The position numbers were made by a program, and so were the translations under genes. Positions 1-5,639 of a stretch of 5,639 nucleotides of DNA are shown here, in pieces (within the stretch, counting starts at the first letter, position 1; each line of letters starts with the position of its first letter). The notes below the pieces were generated by a model. That model was not told the DNA's origin. It saw only the letters and a list, made by a program, of their open reading frames with translations, and made no database searches. The stretch spans positions 1 to 5,639 of the forward strand of contig CASBQH010000291.1 in assembly GCA_949127695.1 (NCBI GenBank). Reading direction: 5' to 3'. This stretch comes from Synechococcales cyanobacterium PMM_0073. GTDB lineage: Bacteria; Cyanobacteriota; Cyanobacteriia; Elainellales; Elainellaceae.

Positions 1-957
<957 letters not shown>

Positions 958-1036
958 GGATGCTTCGATACAATGCTGTAGAACTGAAGGCAGAAATCGC
1001 TTAAACCTGATTCAAAGCTGAACGTTGCTGAGCGCT

Positions 1037-2179
1037 TTACGGGGCAGGCTTCAGATCAGCCACAAGCTGATGCGCGAGGTCAACGGCTTGCCAGAGCAGT
1101 TCTGGCCGATCTTCTAGCAAGCAGGGCGATGGAATAGTCATGGTGGTTGCAGGTGTGACGGATAGGGATAGGGCAAGCGGCGAACTGGCGCGAGCCATCA
1201 GCGGTTCGGGTTGCTCCAGTGCTTCTAACAGGCCAGATAGAAGTGATCGGGCGTAGCTACCGTAGGCAATTCCGGCAATTTGACCGCTAGCCTGCCTGGA
1301 ATTCTCGTGAGTCAACAGCCCCAGCGCCTTCAGCTTTTTCGCCGTGTAGCGGTTGGTGCCGCCTGCGAGCTGCACATAGCCCGGTAGCCCCGCCGCTAGC
1401 ACCTTCTGCCCTAGCTTAACTGCGGCCAAGGTTGCGCCATCGCCAATATCGCCGCTCATCGGTCTGCCGTCGGTCTGCCAGATCAGAGCACAGGGCAGCG
1501 GCGAGATCAACTCACAGAGCGCTTGCAAATATTCAACCAAGCCGGCTCCATCCGGGCAGCTAATTGAGACGAGCTTGAGCTGATGCACATAGGGCAAAAT
1601 CGCCTGCCAGAGCCTACCAAAATCCTCTAGGCGACCCACCTGAGTATGGATTTCGACGGCATCTACGCCTGCCAACACCAGTGGAGCCACCGCTGCCGGA
1701 GTTGAGACATAGGAGCGAGCCGTGATTTGCTGAATGGGGCAGACTGATAAACAGCGTCCGCAACCATAGCAAGCGCTTTCCACCACGCCTGAAAATTCTG
1801 CGGCAAAGACAATTGCCTGTACCGGGCAAACTGGCAGGCAGGGCTGAGGACAGTCACTCGGACAAAGCGCTGGATCAAATTCTGCTTTGCGAAAATGTGG
1901 ATCTTCGCCGTCATTGAGGCTGACCATCAGCCAAGGCTCTGCGGCTGAGTAGCCTTTTTCCGCTGCCTGATCCCGGAATTGCGCTGCCGCATTCAACCCT
2001 GCACGAGCAGCAGCCACCACGGCGGGATCAGCTGCTACATCAATGCAGTCAGCTCCGGCCAAAGCATAGGCGAGCGCCAAGCTCCTCACAGCAGGGAGGT
2101 GTTGATAGCTAGCTCCGCAGATCAGCTTGAACCAGCAGCCCTCTCTTAAAGATCGTAAGGGACGATACAAGTTAGTCAC
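1037..2179 (-). CDS. ldpA: LdpA, light-dependent period iron-sulfur protein of the circadian input pathway
   Basis: This encodes 380 residues. The N-terminus, with LREGCWFKLICGASYQHLPA from residue 11, matches LdpA as I know it. Two ferredoxin-like cysteine clusters follow: C106-x3-C110-x3-C114-x3-C118-P, and C137-x2-C140-x2-C143-x3-C147-P, suited to two 4Fe-4S clusters. The following segment (about 160-330) is alanine/leucine/glycine rich and looks like a TIM-barrel or dihydrouridine-synthase-like fold, which is my inference. In Synechococcus elongatus, LdpA tunes circadian period to light intensity. It is thought to sense the redox state of photosynthetic electron transport and was found with clock proteins including CikA and KaiA. 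The length is close to the roughly 350 residues of that homologue. The start is GTG (2177-2179), because a stop lies just upstream (TAG at 2189-2191) and no ATG is available. A TTG three codons downstream is an alternative. It lies 127 bases after ndhN, probably in the same transcript. Confidence 0.93.
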   Translation of the reverse strand: MTNLYRPLRSLREGCWFKLICGASYQHLPAVRSLALAYALAGADCIDVAADPAVVAAARAGLNAAAQFRDQAAEKGYSAAEPWLMVSLNDGEDPHFRKAEFDPALCPSDCPQPCLPVCPVQAIVFAAEFSGVVESACYGCGRCLSVCPIQQITARSYVSTPAAVAPLVLAGVDAVEIHTQVGRLEDFGRLWQAILPYVHQLKLVSISCPDGAGLVEYLQALCELISPLPCALIWQTDGRPMSGDIGDGATLAAVKLGQKVLAAGLPGYVQLAGGTNRYTAKKLKALGLLTHENSRQASGQIAGIAYGSYARSLLSGLLEALEQPEPLMARASSPLALSLSVTPATTMTIPSPCLLEDRPELLWQAVDLAHQLVADLKPAP

Positions 2180-2306
2180 CCTTACATACTAAAGGTTATG
2201 CAGGCAAAAGAGCAGCGCCAGAACTCAGGCAATTTCTTCTGACCTAGCCTACTGTGGAAGGCCAAAATCGGAGTCTGTGTTCTGCTTTTCTTCAGCGAAA
2301 TCCAGC

Positions 2307-2783
2307 TCAAGCTGCCAGCAAAAACTCCGACAGCGGCTTCCAGGTAAAGCTGCGGCCTCCGCCCATTTCTACTACGACCTTGATTTTGGGATGAGATGCA
2401 GGCAGCGATACCAAAAATTGCAGCTCCTGCTGAGAGAGCACCAAGCCTTCCAGCATCCAAATCACCAGCCCCTTCGAGTTAGGCGGCAAGCTCTCGACTT
2501 GATAGGTGGCAGCAGGCGGCAGGAAGTAGCGATAGCCCACCGAACCTTCGCGCTGCGCCGTCTTCTTGCCCAGATGCGCTGGACGCACACCATGCACATC
2601 GAATAGATAGGCTGACAGATCGCCCAAACCCCGCGCCGTAATATTCATGATCTCGTAGCCTGCGGCTCTGAGTCGGCGCTGATAGCGACCCTCGTGACCG
2701 CCTTCTAGCGGCAGCAGCAGCCCCAATGCCCCGTCGGCTTCTAAGTTACGAACAAACGGCTTGCCAGTTGTGATCAGTGCCAT
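2307..2783 (-). CDS. ndhN: NdhN, subunit N of photosynthetic NDH-1 (NAD(P)H dehydrogenase-like complex)
   Basis: This encodes 158 residues, the usual size of NdhN. Recognisable stretches are MALITTGKPFVRNLEADGAL at the N-terminus, LRAAGYEIMNITARGLGDLS (38-57), YLFDVHGVRP (59-68), GYRYFLPP (83-90) and IKVVVEMGGGRSFTWKPLSEF (134-154, key residues E139, G141-R144, W148). NdhN is a hydrophilic, membrane-peripheral subunit of the thylakoid NDH-1 complex. It is found only in oxygenic phototrophs and has no counterpart in the minimal 11-subunit bacterial complex I core. NDH-1 passes electrons from ferredoxin to plastoquinone, supporting respiration, cyclic flow around photosystem I and CO2 uptake. 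No transmembrane segment is apparent, in keeping with a peripheral-arm subunit. The ATG is preceded by GAGGA with 9-base spacing. It is the first gene of the leftward group and is divergent from rplC; ldpA follows. Confidence 0.96.
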   Translation of the reverse strand: MALITTGKPFVRNLEADGALGLLLPLEGGHEGRYQRRLRAAGYEIMNITARGLGDLSAYLFDVHGVRPAHLGKKTAQREGSVGYRYFLPPAATYQVESLPPNSKGLVIWMLEGLVLSQQELQFLVSLPASHPKIKVVVEMGGGRSFTWKPLSEFLLAA

Positions 2784-2792
2784 CGGAGATTG

Positions 2793-2797
2793 TCCTC
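2793..2797 (-). promoter_or_regulatory. Ribosome binding site of ndhN
   Basis: On the minus strand this reads GAGGA, 9 bases before the ATG at 2783. It supports the ndhN start and is the clearest Shine-Dalgarno among the three leftward genes. Confidence 0.7.
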
Positions 2798-2859
2798 GCG
2801 CAGGGTAAATTCCTCGTCTTGTGATTCGGAGGCTATATCGAGCCAGGGAATCGCTTTTG

Positions 2860-2889
2860 ATTGTAGAGCGTTAGGCCATCCCGGTTCAA
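2860..2889 (-). promoter_or_regulatory. Candidate sigma-70-type promoter for ndhN-ldpA-ycf45
   Basis: Read on the minus strand, a -35-like TTGAAC (2884-2889) and a -10-like TACAAT (2860-2865) are separated by 18 bases. The -10 matches the consensus at 5 of 6 positions and the -35 at 4 of 6. Transcription would begin near 2853, leaving a leader of about 70 bases before ndhN. No better pair was noticed closer to the gene. This is a motif match only. Confidence 0.4.
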
Positions 2890-2942
2890 GTCTGTGGCTT
2901 ACCAAAAAAACCAAAAAATTGGGTTCAACATTGAAAAAACAC

Positions 2943-2972
2943 TGGACAGTTATTGAAAACCTAATCTATATT
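2943..2972 (+). promoter_or_regulatory. Candidate sigma-70-type promoter for the rplC-rplD-rplW-rplB operon
   Basis: A -35-like TGGACA (2943-2948) and a -10-like TATATT (2967-2972) are separated by 18 bases. Each matches the consensus at 5 of 6 positions. An A6 tract (2934-2939) lies directly upstream of the -35, like an UP element. Initiation would be near 2979, giving rplC a leader of about 430 bases. A promoter nearer the gene cannot be excluded: TTGAAT at 3211-3216 has no convincing -10 partner. Confidence 0.45.
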
Positions 2973-3279
2973 AGATAGCTGTTGCCAAAACTTTGAGGCA
3001 TCTGGAGTCAAATCGGTAAGCCGCAATCTGCTTAGTCCACGTTTCGACTGGCGACTAATCTGAGGACTAGCTGGCTTTTGCGCCGTTGAACGGTCAGCAA
3101 GAGTGACTGATTTCTCTAGAGCAATCTAAGTGGCAATCTAGACTGGCTCGAAGGCTATGGATACTGAATAGAGCTGCATCACTCTATTTAAGTCTTGCGT
3201 CTGTATGTCCTTGAATTAAGGGCGAGAGCGAATAGGTTGGCTTTATTTTGTGCTAACTCTTCGAGTTTGCTGCGACGAA

Positions 3280-3314
3280 CGGCTTGTACCGCAGCCTTGG
3301 GCTGACGCAAGCCG
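3280..3314 (+). promoter_or_regulatory. Long imperfect hairpin in the rplC leader
   Basis: The outer stem CGGCTTG (3280-3286) pairs with CAAGCCG (3308-3314). An inner stem CAGCC (3292-3296) pairs with GGCTG (3300-3304) around a TTG loop. Two further pairs, CG 3290-3291 with CG 3306-3307, are possible between them, leaving a TAC bulge on one side and a single A on the other. That makes up to 14 base pairs. It ends 98 bases before the rplC ATG. The nearest T-run (3333-3338) is about 18 bases downstream, too far for a standard intrinsic terminator, so a regulatory or protein-binding structure is more likely. Confidence 0.55.
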
Positions 3315-3346
3315 CCAAATTACTGCCGATTCTTTTTTGGACGCTG

Positions 3347-3369
3347 GAGCAGAATGTTTTCTTCTGCTC
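3347..3369 (+). promoter_or_regulatory. Perfect 8-bp hairpin just upstream of the rplC ribosome binding site
   Basis: GAGCAGAA (3347-3354) and TTCTGCTC (3362-3369) are exact reverse complements around a 7-base T-rich loop. The stem ends 27 bases before the AAGGGA ribosome binding site. There is no T-run after it, so it is not a terminator. It would lie in the mRNA leader, where it could affect ribosome loading, RNA stability or binding of a regulator. Confidence 0.5.
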
Positions 3370-3396
3370 GGGCGATTGGGATGCAAATGGTAGAAC

Positions 3397-3402
3397 AAGG
3401 GA
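3397..3402 (+). promoter_or_regulatory. Ribosome binding site that decides the rplC start
   Basis: AAGGGA lies 10 bases before the ATG at 3413. The same frame is open further upstream to a TTG at 3284. However, the ATG begins exactly at the conserved L3 N-terminus ([14 protein letters not shown]), so the longer frame is rejected. Confidence 0.7.
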
Positions 3403-3412
3403 AACCAGAACC

Positions 3413-4057
3413 ATGTCTATTGGGATTCTCGGCACAAAGCTCGGCATGACTCAAGTCTTTGACGAAACAGGACGGGCGATTCCCGTGACTGTGATTCAAG
3501 CAGGACCATGCACCATAACGCAGGTTAAGACAAAGCAGACAGACGGCTATGCGGCTGTGCAGATTGGCTACGGCGCAACCACCACCAAAGCCCTCAGCAA
3601 GCCTGAGCTGGGTCACTTGACCAAAGCCGGGGCAGAGCCTTTGCGCCATCTGCAAGAATATCGGCTAGGAGCCACTGCCGACTTTGAGCTTGGCCAACAG
3701 CTCAAGGCCGACAGCTTCACCGCAGGCCAAATTGTCGATGTGATTGGCACCAGCATTGGACGCGGCTTTGCAGGCTACCAAAAGCGCCATAACTTCAAGC
3801 GCGGCCCCATGTCGCACGGCTCGAAAAACCACCGTCAGCCCGGTTCAACTGGCGCAGGCACCACTCCCGGTCGAGTCTATCCCGGCAAGCGGATGGCTGG
3901 ACAGTTGGGCAACGTGCGGGTGACGATTCGCAAGCTGACCGTTGTGCGTGTTGACGCTGAGCGCAACCTGCTGCTGATCAAAGGCGCGGTTCCTGGCAAG
4001 CCGGGTGCTTTGCTAGATATTCGCCCCGCCAATCTGGTCGGACGCGCTAAGGGCTAA
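3413..4057 (+). CDS. rplC: Large-subunit ribosomal protein L3 (uL3)
   Basis: This encodes 214 residues, normal for cyanobacterial L3. The N-terminus [20 protein letters not shown] and the central extension [20 protein letters not shown] (117-136) are characteristic. The latter continues into [20 protein letters not shown] (136-155) and [15 protein letters not shown] (157-171). The C-terminal [19 protein letters not shown] (177-195) is the usual L3 block. L3 is an early-assembling 23S rRNA-binding protein whose extended loop reaches toward the peptidyl-transferase centre. At the loop position where E. coli L3 has GQNQT, with its methylated glutamine, this protein has GAGTT, so that methylation target is absent. 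It is the first gene of the cluster, with no rpsJ in front, as expected in cyanobacteria. rplD follows after 60 bases. Confidence 0.98.
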   Translation: MSIGILGTKLGMTQVFDETGRAIPVTVIQAGPCTITQVKTKQTDGYAAVQIGYGATTTKALSKPELGHLTKAGAEPLRHLQEYRLGATADFELGQQLKADSFTAGQIVDVIGTSIGRGFAGYQKRHNFKRGPMSHGSKNHRQPGSTGAGTTPGRVYPGKRMAGQLGNVRVTIRKLTVVRVDAERNLLLIKGAVPGKPGALLDIRPANLVGRAKG

Positions 4058-4117
4058 TGCAGAATTTCATCGGTTTAAGTATTCAATGCCGCCCAACAAG
4101 AAAGGGGAAAGCGAGTC

Positions 4118-4753
4118 ATGGTTGACTGTGTAATTAAGGATTGGCAGGGCGAAGAGGTGGGGCAAACCTCGCTAGAGCTGCGGGTCGCCAAAGAAGAAAG
4201 CGCCGCTCATATTGTTCATCGGGCGATGGTGCGTCAAATGCACAACTCGCGCCAGGGCACGGTTTCGACCAAGACGCGAGCCGAGGTGAAAGGCGGCGGA
4301 CGCAAGCCCTGGAAGCAGAAAGGGACTGGCCGCGCCAGAGCGGGTTCAATTCGCTCTCCGCTCTGGAAAGGCGGCGGTGTAATCTTTGGCCCCAAGCCTC
4401 GCGACTATTCGGTGAAGATGAACCGCAAAGAGCGGCGGCTGGCGCTGAGAACCGCCTTCCAAAGCCGGGTCGAAGACCTGATTGTGGTGGAAGAATTCAT
4501 CGAAAATCTGCCCCGTCCCAAAACCAAAGAGCTGACCAGCGCTCTGACTCGCTGGGGCGTCGAAGCCGATGCCAAAGTACTGATGATCGTCGGGCAGCGC
4601 AACGATAATGTCTACCTCTCGGCGCGCAACATCAACAATCTGCGGATGATCTCGGCTAGCAACCTGAATGTCTACGATATTCTAGCTGCCGACCGGATTG
4701 TAGCGACCCGCTCTGCCCTTGCAACCATCCAGGAGGTCTACGGAGATGACTAG
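4118..4753 (+). CDS. rplD: Large-subunit ribosomal protein L4 (uL4)
   Basis: This encodes 211 residues, the usual length for bacterial L4. The positively charged extended loop that lines the peptide exit tunnel is clear at about 43-110. It includes [20 protein letters not shown] (47-66), [20 protein letters not shown] (67-86) and [20 protein letters not shown] (90-109). The globular part at 120-205 includes the typical [15 protein letters not shown] (187-201). The ATG is preceded by AAGGGGA (4102-4108) with 9-base spacing. In E. coli, L4 also represses its own S10 operon by acting on the mRNA leader. Whether cyanobacterial L4 does so is not shown here, but the structured leader before rplC makes the question relevant. 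Its last 8 bases overlap rplW. Confidence 0.98.
   Translation: MVDCVIKDWQGEEVGQTSLELRVAKEESAAHIVHRAMVRQMHNSRQGTVSTKTRAEVKGGGRKPWKQKGTGRARAGSIRSPLWKGGGVIFGPKPRDYSVKMNRKERRLALRTAFQSRVEDLIVVEEFIENLPRPKTKELTSALTRWGVEADAKVLMIVGQRNDNVYLSARNINNLRMISASNLNVYDILAADRIVATRSALATIQEVYGDD
4731..4736 (+). promoter_or_regulatory. Strong ribosome binding site of rplW, inside rplD
   Basis: A full AGGAGG lies within the rplD coding sequence, 9 bases before the rplW ATG at 4746. It fixes that ATG as the start rather than the in-frame TTG at 4719, whose extra nine residues do not resemble L23. Confidence 0.85.
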
Positions 4754-5048
4754 ATTTGACCCGCGCCAGCTTGCCGATCTGATTCGTCGCCCGCTAGTGA
4801 CAGAAAAAGCGACATTGCTGCTAGAAAACAATCAGTACAGCTTCGAGGTCGTCTCTCAGGCCACCAAGCCGCAGATCAAAGCCGCTGTCGAAGAGCTGTT
4901 TGACGTGAAGGTCGTGGGCATGAGCACCTACAATCCGCCCAAAAAAGCGCGTCGCGTCGGCAAATTTGCCGGACATCGCCCCCAGTACAAGCGAGCAGTC
5001 GTGACGCTAGCCCCCGGGGATTCGATCACTCTGTTCCCCGAAGTTTAG
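4746..5048 (+). CDS. rplW: Large-subunit ribosomal protein L23 (uL23)
   Basis: This encodes 100 residues, normal for bacterial L23. Recognisable features are [20 protein letters not shown] (11-30), with the conserved RPLVTEK motif, then [20 protein letters not shown] (31-50), [20 protein letters not shown] (51-70) and the rRNA-binding [13 protein letters not shown] (76-88). L23 sits at the polypeptide tunnel exit and is the docking site for trigger factor and signal recognition particle. The ATG is the first good start after AGGAGG and lies inside the end of rplD, with an 8-base overlap in a different frame. This arrangement suggests translational coupling between L4 and L23. rplB begins 24 bases after its stop. 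Confidence 0.98.
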   Translation: MTRFDPRQLADLIRRPLVTEKATLLLENNQYSFEVVSQATKPQIKAAVEELFDVKVVGMSTYNPPKKARRVGKFAGHRPQYKRAVVTLAPGDSITLFPEV

Positions 5049-5072
5049 AGATCTCGCGGAGATTAAGCAATT

Positions 5073-5639
5073 ATGGGTATTCGTTACTATCGACCTTATA
5101 CGCCAGGAACCCGCGAGCGCGTGGTGTCTGACTTCTCAGAAGTCACCTGCACCGAGCCAGAGAAATCGCTGCTGCGCTCTGTGCATCGCCCTAAAGGCCG
5201 CAACAACCGGGGCGTGATCACCTGTCGTCATCGCGGCGGCGGGCACAAGCGGATCTACCGGATCGTTGATTTCTACCGCAACAAGCACAATATTCCGGCT
5301 AAAGTTGCGACGGTCGAATATGACCCGAACCGCAACGCTCGGATTGCGCTATTGCACTACCGCGACGGCGAGAAGCGCTATATTCTGCACCCCGCAGGTT
5401 TGGAAGTCGGTTCGACCGTAATCTCCGGCCCTGACGCGCCGTTTGAAGTGGGCAACGCGCTGCCGTTAGGCAGTATGCCGCTGGGCACAACGGTTCATAA
5501 CGTGGAGCTAGTCCCCGGCAAGGGCGGCCAAATTGTCCGAGCCGCAGGTGTCGCAGCGCAGGTCGTGGCCAAAGACGGCGATTTTGTGACGCTGAAGCTG
5601 CCTTCAACCGAAGTGCGAATGGTGCGCCGCGAATGCTAC
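5073..5639 (+). CDS. rplB: Large-subunit ribosomal protein L2 (uL2), partial (C-terminus beyond the right edge)
   Basis: The frame is open from ATG 5073 to the window edge, giving 189 of an expected 275-290 residues. The start [20 protein letters not shown] is the cyanobacterial/plastid form of L2. Conserved blocks are [20 protein letters not shown] (41-60), [20 protein letters not shown] (74-93), [16 protein letters not shown] (98-113) and the second RNA-binding domain [19 protein letters not shown] (141-159). The frame stops within VRMVRRECY (181-189). L2 binds 23S rRNA and is needed for subunit association and peptidyl-transferase activity. The C-terminal region with the conserved histidine important for activity is outside the window. 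A GGAGA (5058-5062) precedes the ATG by 10 bases. Gene order after rplW matches the standard cluster; rpsS would be expected next. Confidence 0.97.
   Translation, partial: MGIRYYRPYTPGTRERVVSDFSEVTCTEPEKSLLRSVHRPKGRNNRGVITCRHRGGGHKRIYRIVDFYRNKHNIPAKVATVEYDPNRNARIALLHYRDGEKRYILHPAGLEVGSTVISGPDAPFEVGNALPLGSMPLGTTVHNVELVPGKGGQIVRAAGVAAQVVAKDGDFVTLKLPSTEVRMVRRECY

Larger units (their letters stand above)
2980..3412 (+). other. Long non-coding leader upstream of rplC
   Basis: This is most of the 629-base gap between ndhN and rplC and holds no credible protein gene. The only ATG-initiated frames seen are two of 4 codons (3157 and 3205) and one of 22 codons that overlaps the rplC start (3381-3449). 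From left to right it contains a CCGTT-G-AACGG inverted repeat (3083-3093), a CTCTAGAG palindrome (3114-3121), a GCAATCTA direct repeat (3121-3128 and 3133-3140) and a CCTT/AAGG mini-stem (3209-3221). Two substantial hairpins then follow (3280-3314 and 3347-3369) before the ribosome binding site. If transcription starts near 2979, the whole stretch is 5' untranslated RNA. A regulatory role is inferred from its length and structure, by analogy with ribosomal-protein operons that are autoregulated by one of their own products. Confidence 0.55.

Noticed and set aside
2182..2606. Open frames on both strands (92 and 109 codons) around the ndhN end and the ndhN-ldpA gap.
   Set aside because: Both mostly overlap ndhN in other frames, show no recognisable domain and have no convincing ribosome binding site.
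2841..2904. tRNA-like segment: GTAGAGCG, then GGTTCAAG, then an ACCA, with AGCCA/TGGCT able to pair at the ends.
   Set aside because: The span is only about 60 bases. The T-arm stem has a mismatch and a wobble, and when the T-loop is placed correctly no matching 5' acceptor strand exists. No cloverleaf can be drawn, so the resemblance is probably chance.
2790..2978. 62-codon plus-strand frame in the divergent intergenic region.
   Set aside because: The composition is low-complexity and runs through both candidate promoters and the A-tracts; no domain or good start signal is visible.
3315..3340. Possible intrinsic terminator or attenuator: leader hairpin followed by a T6 run.
   Set aside because: The T-run starts about 18 bases after the stem; intrinsic terminators need it directly adjacent. 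A CCAAA/TTTGG pairing over this stretch is only 5 bp with a 16-base loop.
3284..3412. In-frame TTG-initiated N-terminal extension of L3 by 43 residues.
   Set aside because: The extension does not resemble L3, lies over the leader hairpins, and the ATG at 3413 has a ribosome binding site and the conserved L3 N-terminus.
4134..4608. Three further open frames (71, 155 and 65 codons) inside rplD.
   Set aside because: They are shadows of the L4 gene in other frames, very rich in arginine and alanine, with no family resemblance.
5299..5607. 102-codon minus-strand frame opposite rplB.
   Set aside because: It is antisense to a highly conserved L2 coding region with no independent signal.

Overview
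The window looks like the chromosome of a cyanobacterium of moderate GC content (mid-50s by eye, not counted). Two things point there. One is ndhN, which encodes an NDH-1 subunit found only in oxygenic phototrophs, next to ldpA, a circadian-clock and redox gene. The other is a ribosomal-protein cluster that starts directly at rplC with no rpsJ in front. A Ycf45-type ATPase, a family shared by cyanobacteria and some algal plastids, fits the same picture. I see no HIP1 octamer and no mobile element, so genus cannot be assigned.

Left half, minus strand (positions 1-2783): ndhN, ldpA and a Ycf45/R3H-family ATPase gene run in the same direction. The gaps are 127 and 79 bases and hold no obvious terminator, so a single transcript is plausible. 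The ATPase gene runs off the left edge: 319 N-terminal residues are visible, with the complete ATPase core, and the expected C-terminal R3H domain lies outside. ndhN has a good ribosome binding site. ldpA appears to start at GTG, with an awkwardly placed Shine-Dalgarno element.

Centre (2784-3412): a 629-base divergent intergenic region. It holds a candidate leftward promoter for ndhN and a candidate rightward promoter for the ribosomal operon, separated by phased A-tracts. The rightward promoter implies an rplC leader of about 430 bases. The last 140 bases of this leader contain two strong hairpins, and the first has a mutually exclusive alternative pairing. This is the least explained part of the window and the best candidate for something undescribed, possibly a cyanobacterial S10-cluster regulatory leader.

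Right half, plus strand (3413-5639): rplC, rplD, rplW and the first 189 codons of rplB, encoding L3, L4, L23 and L2 of the large ribosomal subunit. rplD and rplW overlap by 8 bases with a strong Shine-Dalgarno sequence inside rplD, which suggests translational coupling. All reading frames are intact, and the proteins look ordinary for cyanobacteria. Apart from the leader, the window is conserved housekeeping DNA.
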